A DNA stretch of 64,000 bases, from contig NZ_BMVY01000003.1 in the NCBI RefSeq assembly GCF_014650955.1, forward strand, positions 186,001-250,000, given 5' to 3'. The DNA is from Streptomyces tauricus. GTDB lineage: Bacteria; Actinomycetota; Actinomycetes; Streptomycetales; Streptomycetaceae. Shown in pieces: positions 25,755-35,192 of this stretch; position 1 is the stretch's first letter, and the number at the start of each line of letters is the position of its first letter. The position numbers and the translations under genes are program-made. The notes below the pieces were generated by a model, which was not told the DNA's origin, ran no database searches, and was given only the letters and a program-made list of their open reading frames with translations.

Positions 25755-28706
25755 ATGAGACGAAGAGCGAGATCGATCCTCGCTGCCGGCGCACTCCTGC
25801 TCGGCGGAGTCGCCGTCGCACCCATGGCGCAGGCGGAACCGGGCGCGACGCCCGACCCGGGCGCGGACGAGGTCAAGGTGTTCCGCGCCGAGGTCACGAA
25901 GGAGCAGGTACCCCTGCTCCTCGCGGCCGGACAGGACGGCCACGAGCTGAGCGAACGCGTACCGCAGAAGGGCACGGCCTCCGTCGAGGTGTACCTCACC
26001 GACAAGCAGGCCGATCAGCTGGAGGACAAGGGCGTCGACCTCGCCGAGCACAAGCTCTCGGCCAAGGCGCAGGCGCGCGTCGCAGCCGCGGGGGACGGCG
26101 TCTTCCGCCCGTACAGCGGTGCGGGCAACCTCAAGGAGGAGATCGTCAGGACGGGACAGCGGAATCCGAACCTGACGAAGGTCGTCTCCATCGGCAAGAC
26201 CCTCCAGGGGCAGGACATCCTGGCCCTCAAGCTCACCAAGGGCGCCAAGAAGACCAAGGACGGCGCCAAGCCGTCCACGCTGTACATGTCCAACCAGCAC
26301 GCCCGTGAGTGGATCACGCCCGAGATGACCCGGCGCCTGATGCACCACTACCTGGACAACTACGGCAAGGACCAGCGGATCACCAAGCTCGTGGACTCCA
26401 CCGAGCTGTGGTTCGTGCTGTCCGCCAACCCGGACGGCTACGACTGGACCTTCAAGCCCGAGGGCGATCGCCAGTGGCGGAAGAACCTTCGTGACGTCAA
26501 CGGCGACGGGGCGCTGACCGTCGGCGACGGTGTCGACCTCAACCGCAACTTCTCCTACAAGTGGGGTTACGACGACGAGGGCTCGTCCCCGTACCCCACC
26601 AGCCAGACCTATCGCGGGGCGAGTCCCGGCTCGGAGCCCGAGACCAAGGCGATCGACTCCTTCGAGAGGCGCATCGGCTTCGAGTACGGCATCAACTACC
26701 ACTCCGCCGCCGAACTGCTCCTCTACGGAGTCGGCTGGCAGGTGGCGACCCCGAGCCCCGACGACGTGCTCTACAAGTCCCTCGCCGGGACCCCCGAGAA
26801 CTCGGCGATCCCCGGCTACCGCCCGCAGGTCTCCTCCGAGCTCTACACGACCAACGGCGAGGCCGACGGACACGCGTCCAACGTCAACGGCACGGCGATG
26901 TTCACCCCCGAGATGTCGACCTGCCAGACCATCTCGAACCTCTACCCGGACGACCCCTGGAACGCCGCGGACTGCGCGTCCGTCTTCACCTTCCCGGACG
27001 ACGAGAAGCTGATCCAGGACGAGTTCGTCAAGAACATCCCGTTCGCGCTCTCCGTCGCCGAGGCGGCGCTCAGGCCCGACCAGCCGAAGTCCTCGGTCGG
27101 CATCGACGCCCCTGACTTCACCCCGGCGCCCTTCGCGACCTCGTACTCCCGCGGCGCCGACCAGGAGGTCTCGGTCGTCGCCCGCAAGTCCGTACGCGAC
27201 AAGGAATTGAAGTACCGCGTCAACAACGGCCGTACGAAGGACCAGGACCTCCGGGCCTGGAAGGGCGGCGAGACCTACGGCGGCGAGGACAACCTCTACT
27301 TCGACGAGTACCGCGCGAAGGTGCGGGACGGCGAGCCCGGCGACAAGGTCGAGGTCTGGTTCACGGGTAGGACCCGCGCCGGAAAGCCCACCTCCAGCCC
27401 GCACTTCACGTACACGGTCGCCGAACGGCCGCGTGCCGACACGCTGGTGATCGCCGAGGAGGGCGCGACGGCGACGAAGGCCCGGACCTACGTCGACGCG
27501 CTGGCGGCCAACGGCCGCAAGGCCGTCGTCTGGGACGTCGCCGCCCAGGGCGCGCCCGACGCGCTCGGGGTCCTCGGCCACTTCGGGACCGTCGTCCACT
27601 ACACCGGCGCCGACCGGCCCGGATACCTGACCCAGCTGCAGCTGCGCGCCTACCTCAACGAGGGCGGCAAGCTGATCGAGGCGGGCGAGCAGGCGGGCGG
27701 CCAGGTCGCGCTGCCGGGCGCCCTGACGAACGACTTCAGCCAGTACTACCTGGGCGCCTACACCCGTACGACGACTCCGGACGCCGGCGCCTTCACCGGC
27801 TCGGGGAAGCTCGCCGGCGCAGGGGGACCGCTCGGCGACACGCCCGGCAACCCGCTGAACGCGGCGGGCGCCTACAGCGTCACCTCGGACACCCTCCCCG
27901 TCGAGCGGTTCCCGCAGTTCGCCAGCGCGGGCGCAGGCGTGTACCCGGGCACCGTCAACCCGTACGGCCCGTACGAGGGCGCTTCCATGGCCGCCGTCAC
28001 GCACACCGACTACGCCTGGAACCGGCTCACCCGCACCATCGACCTCACCGGGGTGAGCGCGGCCGACGCGCCCACCCTGCGCACCCAGCTCCTGTGGGAC
28101 ACCGAGGAGGGTTACGACCACGCGGTGCTGGAGGCGCACACCGTCGGGGCCGACGACTGGACCACGCTTCCCGACAAGGGCGGCGCCACCAGTACCGCCG
28201 TGCCCGCCGAGTGCGAGGCCGGGTTCTTCATGCAGGGGCACCCCGCCCTCGCGCGGTACCTGACCCGGGGCGCGACCGCGTGCACCCCGAGCGGTACGAG
28301 CGGCTCCTGGAACAGCTTCACCGGGGCCTCCGCGGGCTGGCAGCAGGTCGAGTTCGACCTGTCCGCCTACGCGGGGAAGACCGTGGAGGTGTCGCTGAGC
28401 TACATCACCGACCCGGGCTCCGGCGGGCACGGGGTCCTCGCCGACAACGCCTCCGTCGTGATCGGCGGCACGGCGACGCAGACCGAGGGCTTCGAGACCT
28501 CCCTCGGCGCCTGGAAGGTCGCCGGGCCGCCCGCGGGCAGCCCCGCGGTCGTCCGGGACTGGGGCCTGTCGGGCGAGCTCTTCAAGACGTACGGCGCGGT
28601 CTCCACCCGTGACACCGTGCTGTTCGGTTTCGGCCTGGAGCACGTCACCGCGGCGGCCGACCGCAACGCCCTGCTGGGCAAGGCACTGGCCGCCCTGCGC
28701 GGCTGA
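25755..28706 (+). CDS. Secreted M14 zinc carboxypeptidase with C-terminal accessory region
   Basis: A 983-residue exported metallopeptidase. The signal peptide (MRRRARSILAAGALLLGGVAVAPMAQA) is Sec-type with an AQA cleavage motif. A propeptide-like part precedes the M14 domain at about 118-440. Zinc ligands are in NQHAREW (H182, E185) and NYHSAAEL (H316); the catalytic Glu is in FTPEMST (E386). Substrate-binding residues appear in SANPDGYDW and DLNRNFSYKWG. The remaining 500 residues hold immunoglobulin-like and jelly-roll-like beta-rich domains (WNSFTGASAGWQQVEFDLSA; VEVSLSYITDPGSGGHGV) found in related streptomycete enzymes. It probably digests peptides outside the cell. A strong terminator follows. 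Confidence 0.93.
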   Translation: MRRRARSILAAGALLLGGVAVAPMAQAEPGATPDPGADEVKVFRAEVTKEQVPLLLAAGQDGHELSERVPQKGTASVEVYLTDKQADQLEDKGVDLAEHKLSAKAQARVAAAGDGVFRPYSGAGNLKEEIVRTGQRNPNLTKVVSIGKTLQGQDILALKLTKGAKKTKDGAKPSTLYMSNQHAREWITPEMTRRLMHHYLDNYGKDQRITKLVDSTELWFVLSANPDGYDWTFKPEGDRQWRKNLRDVNGDGALTVGDGVDLNRNFSYKWGYDDEGSSPYPTSQTYRGASPGSEPETKAIDSFERRIGFEYGINYHSAAELLLYGVGWQVATPSPDDVLYKSLAGTPENSAIPGYRPQVSSELYTTNGEADGHASNVNGTAMFTPEMSTCQTISNLYPDDPWNAADCASVFTFPDDEKLIQDEFVKNIPFALSVAEAALRPDQPKSSVGIDAPDFTPAPFATSYSRGADQEVSVVARKSVRDKELKYRVNNGRTKDQDLRAWKGGETYGGEDNLYFDEYRAKVRDGEPGDKVEVWFTGRTRAGKPTSSPHFTYTVAERPRADTLVIAEEGATATKARTYVDALAANGRKAVVWDVAAQGAPDALGVLGHFGTVVHYTGADRPGYLTQLQLRAYLNEGGKLIEAGEQAGGQVALPGALTNDFSQYYLGAYTRTTTPDAGAFTGSGKLAGAGGPLGDTPGNPLNAAGAYSVTSDTLPVERFPQFASAGAGVYPGTVNPYGPYEGASMAAVTHTDYAWNRLTRTIDLTGVSAADAPTLRTQLLWDTEEGYDHAVLEAHTVGADDWTTLPDKGGATSTAVPAECEAGFFMQGHPALARYLTRGATACTPSGTSGSWNSFTGASAGWQQVEFDLSAYAGKTVEVSLSYITDPGSGGHGVLADNASVVIGGTATQTEGFETSLGAWKVAGPPAGSPAVVRDWGLSGELFKTYGAVSTRDTVLFGFGLEHVTAAADRNALLGKALAALRG

Positions 28707-28732
28707 CCCGGCTCCGACAGGCGTCGACCCTG

Positions 28733-28770
28733 GGGCGGTCCGTACCCCTACTGGCGGGTACGGACCGCCC
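28733..28770 (+). terminator. Terminator of the carboxypeptidase gene
   Basis: A perfect 15-bp stem, GGGCGGTCCGTACCC (28733-28747) with GGGTACGGACCGCCC (28756-28770), loop of 8 nt, 26 bp behind the stop codon. Confidence 0.85.
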
Positions 28771-28792
28771 TGCCGTGTATGGGGCATCTCGA

Positions 28793-28880
28793 TGTCACCC
28801 CGGGAGCCTCGGAGAGGTAGGGTCGTAGGCGGTCGGGGACATCCCATACAACTCGCCGGCATCCAACGCCGGCGTACCTA
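28793..28880 (+). promoter_or_regulatory. gap leader and probable promoter
   Basis: TGTCAC (28793-28798) and TAGGGT (28818-28823), 19 bp apart, are a possible promoter. CATACA at 28846 is an alternative -10. Between it and the ribosome site GAGGAG lies a short GCCGGC...GCCGGC hairpin near 28856-28874. Confidence 0.35.
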
Positions 28881-28881
28881 A

Positions 28882-29907
<1,026 letters not shown>

Positions 29908-29935
29908 GTCCAAGAAGCAAGGCACCTCGTGTGAG

Positions 29936-29979
29936 CACAGGGCCCGGGCAGCGCACCGCCGCGCACCCCGGGCCCTGTG
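29936..29979 (+). terminator. Hairpin between gap and pgk
   Basis: A perfect 13-bp stem, CACAGGGCCCGGG (29936-29948) with CCCGGGCCCTGTG (29967-29979), loop of 18 nt, 29 bp behind gap. It probably terminates most gap transcripts. Confidence 0.75.
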
Positions 29980-30037
29980 GCACGTGCTGAGCGATCAGCC
30001 CTCTCTCGGACAAAAGAGCTTCCCTAGGAGTCCACTT

Positions 30038-31249
30038 ATGAAGACGATCGACGAACTTCTCTCCGAAGGGGTCGACGGCAAGCGGGTCTTCGTGCGCGCC
30101 GACCTGAACGTGCCGCTCGCGGACGGTCTCATCACCGACGACGGCCGCATCCGCGCCGTCCTGCCGACCGTCAAGGCGCTCGCCGAGGCCGGTGCCAAGG
30201 TGATCGTCGCCTCGCACCTGGGCCGCCCCAAGGGCAACCCGGACCCCGCCTTCTCGCTGCTGCCCGCCGCCGAGCGGCTCGGTGAGCTCCTCGGCGCGCC
30301 CGTCGCGTTCGCCCAGGACACCGTCGGACCGGCCGCCCACGACGCCGTGAACGGGCTGCAGCCCGGCCAGGTCGCGGTCATTGAGAACCTCCGCTTCAAC
30401 GCCGGCGAGACCTCCAAGGACGACACCGAGCGCGGCGAGTTCGCCGACCGGCTGGCCGCCCTGGCCGATGTCTACGTAGGCGACGGTTTCGGTGCCGTGC
30501 ACCGCAAGCACGCCTCGGTCTTCGACCTCCCGGCCCGGCTGCCGCACTACGCCGGCTACCTCATCGCCACCGAGGTCGGCGTCCTGAAGAAGCTCACCGA
30601 GGACGTCGAGCGCCCCTATGTGGTCGCCCTCGGCGGCTCCAAGGTCTCCGACAAGCTCGCCGTCATCGACGAGCTGCTCGGCAAGGCCGACCGGCTGCTC
30701 ATCGGCGGCGGCATGGCCTTCACCTTCCTCAAGGCCAAGGGGTACGAGATCGGTGCCTCCCTGGTCCAGGACGACCAGCTGCCGACCGTCAAGGAGTACG
30801 TCGAGCGCGCCGAGAAGAACGGCGTCGAGCTGGTCGTCCCCGTCGACGTCGTGGTCGCGGCCGGTTTCCCCGACCTGAAGACCAAGGCGCCGTCCGACCC
30901 GTCCACCGTCGCCGCGGACGCCATCCCGGCCGACCGGATGGGTCTGGACATCGGTCCCGAGACCGGCTCCCTGTACGCATCGAAGCTCGCCGACGCGGCC
31001 ACCGTGTTCTGGAACGGTCCGATGGGCGTCTTCGAGCACCCCGACTACGCCGAGGGCACCAAGGCGGTCGCCCAGGCCCTGCTCGACTCCCAGGCCTTCA
31101 CGGTCGTCGGCGGCGGCGACTCCGCCGCGGCCGTCCGCATCCTGGGCTTCGACGAGAACGCATTCGGCCACATCTCCACCGGTGGCGGCGCCTCCCTCGA
31201 ATACCTCGAGGGCAAGACGCTCCCCGGTCTCGCCGCACTGGAGGACTGA
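30038..31249 (+). CDS. pgk: Phosphoglycerate kinase
   Basis: A 403-residue PGK, which makes ATP from 1,3-bisphosphoglycerate. The signature RVFVRADLNVPL occurs near the start. Substrate-binding Arg residues are in ASHLGRPKG, ENLRFNAGE and GAVHRKHAS. The nucleotide-binding C domain has LGGSKVSDKLAVI, GGGMAFTFLKAKG, WNGPMGVFE and VGGGDSAAAV. ATG at 30038 is seven bases from TAGGAG. Six bases separate it from tpiA, so the two genes form one transcription unit. Confidence 0.98.
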   Translation: MKTIDELLSEGVDGKRVFVRADLNVPLADGLITDDGRIRAVLPTVKALAEAGAKVIVASHLGRPKGNPDPAFSLLPAAERLGELLGAPVAFAQDTVGPAAHDAVNGLQPGQVAVIENLRFNAGETSKDDTERGEFADRLAALADVYVGDGFGAVHRKHASVFDLPARLPHYAGYLIATEVGVLKKLTEDVERPYVVALGGSKVSDKLAVIDELLGKADRLLIGGGMAFTFLKAKGYEIGASLVQDDQLPTVKEYVERAEKNGVELVVPVDVVVAAGFPDLKTKAPSDPSTVAADAIPADRMGLDIGPETGSLYASKLADAATVFWNGPMGVFEHPDYAEGTKAVAQALLDSQAFTVVGGGDSAAAVRILGFDENAFGHISTGGGASLEYLEGKTLPGLAALED

Positions 31250-31255
31250 CCCCGT

Positions 31256-32032
31256 ATGACCACTCGCACGCCGCTGATGGCGGGCAACTGGAAGATGAAC
31301 CTCAACCACCTCGAGGCCATCGCCCACGTCCAGAAGCTCGCCTTCGCCCTGGCCGACAAGGACTACGACGCCTGTGAGGTCGCGGTCCTGCCGCCCTTCA
31401 CGGACCTGCGCTCGGTACAGACCCTGGTCGACGGCGACAAGCTCAAGATCAAGTACGGCGCCCAGGACATCTCGGCGCACGACTCCGGTGCCTACACCGG
31501 CGAGATCTCCGGCGCCATGCTGGCCAAGCTCAAGTGCACGTACGTGGCGATCGGCCACTCCGAGCGCCGCCAGTACCACGCCGAGACCGACGAGATCGTC
31601 AACGCCAAGGTGAAGGCCGCCCACAAGCACGGCCTCACCCCGATCCTGTGTGTCGGCGAGGAGCTGGAGGTCCGCGAGGCGGGCAACCACGTCACGCACA
31701 CGCTCACCCAGGTCGAGGGCGGCCTGAAGGACGTCCCCGCCGAGCAGGCCGAGTCGATCGTCATCGCGTACGAGCCCGTCTGGGCCATCGGCACCGGCAA
31801 GGTCTGCGGCGCCGACGACGCCCAGGAGGTCTGCGCGGCGATCCGCGGCAAGGTCGCCGAGCTGTACTCGCAGGAGGTCGCCGACGCCGTCCGCATCCAG
31901 TACGGCGGCTCGGTGAAGTCCGGCAACGTCGCCGAGATCATGGCGAAGCCCGACATCGACGGCGCCCTCGTCGGTGGCGCCTCCCTGGACGCCGACGAGT
32001 TCGTCAAGATCGTCCGGTTCCGCGACCAGTAG
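31256..32032 (+). CDS. tpiA: Triosephosphate isomerase
   Basis: A 258-residue TIM barrel that interconverts dihydroxyacetone phosphate and glyceraldehyde 3-phosphate. Catalytic Lys is in AGNWKMN, His in IGHSERRQY, Glu in [12 protein letters not shown], and the phosphate-binding loop in [10 protein letters not shown] and LVGGASL. All are present. The ATG at 31256 lies six bases after the pgk stop, with the GGAGG ribosome site (31240-31244) inside the end of pgk. A nested hairpin follows before secG. Confidence 0.98.
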   Translation: MTTRTPLMAGNWKMNLNHLEAIAHVQKLAFALADKDYDACEVAVLPPFTDLRSVQTLVDGDKLKIKYGAQDISAHDSGAYTGEISGAMLAKLKCTYVAIGHSERRQYHAETDEIVNAKVKAAHKHGLTPILCVGEELEVREAGNHVTHTLTQVEGGLKDVPAEQAESIVIAYEPVWAIGTGKVCGADDAQEVCAAIRGKVAELYSQEVADAVRIQYGGSVKSGNVAEIMAKPDIDGALVGGASLDADEFVKIVRFRDQ

Positions 32033-32097
32033 AGCGCGCTCCGGATGTGAAGCGCCGAGCTGCGAGTATGCGGTAGCGGTGTTACGTCGTACCCTTG

Positions 32098-32137
32098 CGG
32101 GGGCCGGGCGGCTTCGTACCCGAAGCACCGGCCCCCG
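32098..32137 (+). terminator. Nested hairpin between tpiA and secG
   Basis: CGGGGGCCGG (32098-32107) pairs with CCGGCCCCCG (32128-32137), and inside it GCTTCG (32111-32116) pairs with CGAAGC (32121-32126). It is a strong stem 66 bp behind tpiA. A 12-base direct repeat CGTCCGTCCAAG follows. It may terminate or attenuate readthrough into secG. Confidence 0.7.
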
Positions 32138-32186
32138 TCGTCCGTCCAAGACTCGTCCGTCCAAGTCCGAGGAAGTTGGTCCAGCC

Positions 32187-32423
32187 GTGGTTATGGGGTT
32201 CTCGATCGCCCTGATCGTCTTCAGCCTGTTGCTGATGCTGCTGGTGCTGATGCACAAGGGGAAGGGCGGCGGCCTGTCCGACATGTTCGGCGGCGGCATG
32301 CAGTCGTCCGTCGGTGGTTCCTCGGTCGCCGAGCGCAACCTCGACCGCATCACCCTCGTGGTCGGTCTGCTGTGGTTCGCCTGCATCGTGGTGCTCGGCA
32401 TCCTGATGAAGGTCAACAACTGA
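32187..32423 (+). CDS. secG: Preprotein translocase subunit SecG
   Basis: A 78-residue membrane protein with two transmembrane helices (FSIALIVFSLLLMLLVLMH and ITLVVGLLWFACIVVLGIL). The conserved loop between them, KGKGGGLSDMFGGGMQSS, is the SecG fingerprint. It joins SecYE and improves SecA-driven export. I use the GTG at 32187 (VVMGFS) because GAGGAAG lies 11 bases upstream; the ATG at 32193 is an alternative. Location next to tpiA is typical for actinobacteria. Confidence 0.93.
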   Translation: MVMGFSIALIVFSLLLMLLVLMHKGKGGGLSDMFGGGMQSSVGGSSVAERNLDRITLVVGLLWFACIVVLGILMKVNN

Positions 32424-32564
32424 CCACCGGCCGACACCGGCACCACAGCACGAACGCACATTACGCAAGCACATTCCGCACGTAAGGCCCCATGTCCGGT
32501 ACGCGCCCGCAGGCGCGGCCTATCATGGGGCTTGCGTCTGTGCGCGGGGGTGTAACTCCTATCA

Positions 32565-32593
32565 CTGGACGCGCGTTGGGCCTTACGTAGACT
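32565..32593 (+). promoter_or_regulatory. Candidate promoter of rbpA
   Basis: CTGGAC (32565-32570) and TAGACT (32588-32593), 17 bp apart, resemble a vegetative promoter. It is flanked by an 11-bp inverted repeat, ACGTAAGGCCC (32480-32490) and GGGCCTTACGT (32578-32588). The second arm overlaps the -10. I looked for a SigR-type GGAAT-N18-GTT promoter, expected for rbpA, and found none convincing. Confidence 0.4.
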
Positions 32594-32659
32594 GAGGCGC
32601 CCGCAGCGAAGCGTCACGCCGACTCGCTTCGCGGCACCATCACGCAGGGAGTTACGACC

Positions 32660-32995
32660 GTGGCAAGTGGCAACGCGATCCGAGGAAGCCGGGTCGGGGC
32701 GGGGCCGATGGGCGAGGCCGAGCGTGGCGAGTCCGCGCCCCGGCTGCGCATCTCCTTCTGGTGCTCCAACGGGCACGAGACGCAGCCCAGCTTCGCCAGC
32801 GACGCGCAGGTCCCCGACACCTGGGACTGCCCCCGCTGCGGCTTTCCCGCCGGACAGGACCGGGACAACCCGCCGGACCCGCCGCGCACCGAGCCGTACA
32901 AGACGCACCTCGCGTACGTACGGGAGCGGCGCAGCGACGCGGACGGCGAGGCGATCCTCGCCGAGGCGCTCGCCAAACTGCGGGGCGAGATCTAG
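32660..32995 (+). CDS. rbpA: RNA polymerase-binding protein RbpA
   Basis: A 111-residue actinobacterial transcription activator that binds RNA polymerase and group 1/2 sigma factors and stabilises the open complex. Zinc ligands of the central core domain are visible as C35 and H39 (WCSNGHE) and C57/C60 (CPRC). A basic N-terminal tail and the C-terminal sigma-interaction region (PYKTHLAYVRERRSDADGEA) surround it. The GTG at 32660 has GGGAG upstream. It is monocistronic: its own promoter lies in the 236-bp gap to secG and a perfect terminator follows. Confidence 0.97.
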   Translation: MASGNAIRGSRVGAGPMGEAERGESAPRLRISFWCSNGHETQPSFASDAQVPDTWDCPRCGFPAGQDRDNPPDPPRTEPYKTHLAYVRERRSDADGEAILAEALAKLRGEI

Positions 32996-33041
32996 GAGCG
33001 ACGCGCGGCATCCAGGAGCGGCGCGAGATCCAGGAGTTGCG

Positions 33042-33075
33042 AGCCGGCCGGACACCGAGAGGTGTCCGGCCGGCT
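33042..33075 (+). terminator. Terminator of rbpA
   Basis: A perfect 15-bp stem, AGCCGGCCGGACACC (33042-33056) and its complement (33061-33075), with a GAGA tetraloop. A run of six T follows near 33094. Between it and pgi (33076-33296) I see no gene. Confidence 0.85.
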
Positions 33076-33296
33076 GTGTCTCGTGCCGGACGCTCTTTTT
33101 TCGCGGCGTATTTTTCGTACGCCCCCGGTCGCGTGGCTTCTCCGCCGCCGTGCTGACACCTGCGAGTGAACCGCACGTATCTGTTGTTGAGCCGGACGAC
33201 GGCGGGACGACAACTCGCGTCACCCCGCTCCATTAGGTTGGGACCGGTAGCGGGGCAAGGTACGCAGCACTGGCAAGAAAGAGGCGGAAGTCCGAG

Positions 33297-34952
33297 ATGA
33301 ACGCAGAAAGCCGTACCAGGCTCAACCAGACGCCCGAGTGGACCGCTCTGGCGGAGCACCGGGAGGAGTTCGCCGAGGCGCACCTGCGCGAGCTGTTCGA
33401 GCGGAACCCGGGACGCGGCGCCGCATACACGCTCCAGGTGGGCGATCTGCACGTCGACTACTCCAAGCACCTGGTCACCGACGAGACGCTGCGGCTGCTG
33501 CGTGAGCTGGCCGCGGCGACGGACGTGGCCGGTCTGCGCGACGCGATGTTCCGCGGGGAGCGCATCAATGTCACCGAGGACCGGGCGGTCCTGCACACCG
33601 CGCTGCGCGCCCCGCGTGACGCGGTCGTGGAGGTCGACGGAGAGAACGTCGTACCGGCCGTGCACGCGGTCCTCGACAAGATGTCCGGCTTCTCCGAGCG
33701 CGTCCGCTCGGGCGAGTGGACCGGGCACACCGGCAGGCGCATCAAGAACGTCGTCAACATCGGTATCGGCGGCTCCGACCTGGGCCCGGCGATGGCGTAC
33801 GAGGTGCTGCGGTCCTTCACCGACCGGGACTTGACGGTCCGGTTCGTGTCGAACGTCGACGGGGCCGATCTGCACGAGGCCGTACGGGACCTCGACCCGG
33901 CCGAGACGCTGTTCGTCATCGCCTCGAAGACCTTCACCACCATCGAGACGATCACCAACGCGACCTCGGCGCGCGACTGGCTGCTGACCGAGCTGAAGGC
34001 CGGTCAGGAAGCCGTCGCCCAGCACTTCGTGGCGCTGTCGACGAACGCGGAGAAGGTCGCCGACTTCGGTATCGACACGGCGAACATGTTCGAGTTCTGG
34101 GACTGGGTCGGCGGACGGTACTCGTTCGACTCCGCGATCGGCCTGTCGCTGATGCTCGCGATCGGTCCGGAGCGCTTCCGGGAACTGCTCGACGGTTTCC
34201 ACCTGGTCGACGAGCACTTCCGCACGGCTCCCGCCGAGTCCAACGTGCCGTTGCTGCTCGGTCTGTTGGGGGTCTGGTACGGCAACTTCTTCGACGCGCA
34301 GTCGCACGCGGTGCTGCCGTACTCGCACTACCTGTCCAAGTTCACGGCGTACTTGCAGCAGTTGGACATGGAGTCCAACGGCAAGTCCGTGGACCGGGAC
34401 GGGAATCCGGTGGAGTGGCAGACGGGCCCGGTGGTGTGGGGCACGCCCGGCACCAACGGGCAGCACGCTTACTACCAGCTCATCCACCAGGGTACGAAGG
34501 TCATCCCGGCGGACTTCATCGGCTTCGCCGAGCCGGTCGCCGAGCTGAGCGACGGGCTCAAGGCGCAGCACGACCTGCTGATGGCGAACTTCTTCGCGCA
34601 GACGCAGGCGTTGGCCTTCGGCAAGACGGCGGAGGAGGTCCGGGCGGAGGGGGTGCCGGAGGAGCTGGTGCCGCACAAGACGTTCGCGGGCAATCACCCG
34701 ACGACGACGATTCTCGCGCGCGAGTTGACGCCGTCGGTCCTCGGGCAGCTGATCGCGCTGTACGAGCACAAGGTGTTCGTGCAGGGGGCGATCTGGCACA
34801 TCGATTCGTTCGACCAGTGGGGTGTCGAGCTGGGCAAGGTGCTCGCGAAGCGGGTTGAGCCGGCGCTCACGGAGGGGGCCGACGTTCCTGGTTTGGACGA
34901 GTCCACGAAGGCGCTGGTGAACAGGTACCGGGCGCTGCGCGGGCGGGCCTAG
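33297..34952 (+). CDS. pgi: Glucose-6-phosphate isomerase
   Basis: A 551-residue isomerase that interconverts glucose 6-phosphate and fructose 6-phosphate. PGI signatures are intact: [39 protein letters not shown] (sugar-phosphate-binding loop), [20 protein letters not shown], the catalytic Glu in [21 protein letters not shown] context, and the terminal [14 protein letters not shown] with the catalytic Lys. The ATG at 33297 gives a family-typical length. It stands alone, with terminator-like palindromic repeats behind it. It connects the glycolytic cluster with the pentose phosphate operon further right. Confidence 0.97.
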   Translation: MNAESRTRLNQTPEWTALAEHREEFAEAHLRELFERNPGRGAAYTLQVGDLHVDYSKHLVTDETLRLLRELAAATDVAGLRDAMFRGERINVTEDRAVLHTALRAPRDAVVEVDGENVVPAVHAVLDKMSGFSERVRSGEWTGHTGRRIKNVVNIGIGGSDLGPAMAYEVLRSFTDRDLTVRFVSNVDGADLHEAVRDLDPAETLFVIASKTFTTIETITNATSARDWLLTELKAGQEAVAQHFVALSTNAEKVADFGIDTANMFEFWDWVGGRYSFDSAIGLSLMLAIGPERFRELLDGFHLVDEHFRTAPAESNVPLLLGLLGVWYGNFFDAQSHAVLPYSHYLSKFTAYLQQLDMESNGKSVDRDGNPVEWQTGPVVWGTPGTNGQHAYYQLIHQGTKVIPADFIGFAEPVAELSDGLKAQHDLLMANFFAQTQALAFGKTAEEVRAEGVPEELVPHKTFAGNHPTTTILARELTPSVLGQLIALYEHKVFVQGAIWHIDSFDQWGVELGKVLAKRVEPALTEGADVPGLDESTKALVNRYRALRGRA

Positions 34953-34995
34953 GAGCTCGGGCCGGTACCTGACCTGCGGGGCGGCGGGGCCGGTT

Positions 34996-35164
34996 GCGCA
35001 GTTCCCCGCGCCCCTTGGGGGTGGGGGCGGGGCCGTGTCGATCGCGCGGGTCGGTAGGGGTTGGACGCGCAGTTCCCCGCGCCCCTGAAAGACGGGGCTG
35101 CGCCCCTGTCTTTCATCTTGGGGGCGCGGGGAACTGCGCGAACGGTTCCCCTTACCGGCCCGCG
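34996..35164. repeat. Palindromic repeat block between pgi and the ABC permease
   Basis: Three copies of the dispersed core: direct at 34996-35015 and 35067-35086, inverted at 35120-35139. The last two form a long stem. After the core, GAAAGAC-GGGG at 35088 pairs with CCCC-GTCTTTC at 35103-35114. Outside it, CGGGTCGGTAGGGG near 35048 pairs imperfectly with CCCCTTACCGGCCCG near 35150. It lies between convergent genes and can act as a bidirectional terminator. Confidence 0.85.
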
Positions 35165-35192
35165 GAGTTGCGCCGGACCCGAACGAGGCCGT

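Noticed and set aside
25737..28862. 1041-codon minus-strand frame opposite the carboxypeptidase
   Set aside because: No domain content and composition of a shadow frame; the M14 gene has an intact catalytic set.
32520..32660. SigR-type promoter for rbpA, as known in S. coelicolor
   Set aside because: I searched for GGAAT-N18/19-GTT upstream of the gene on the plus strand and found no acceptable match.
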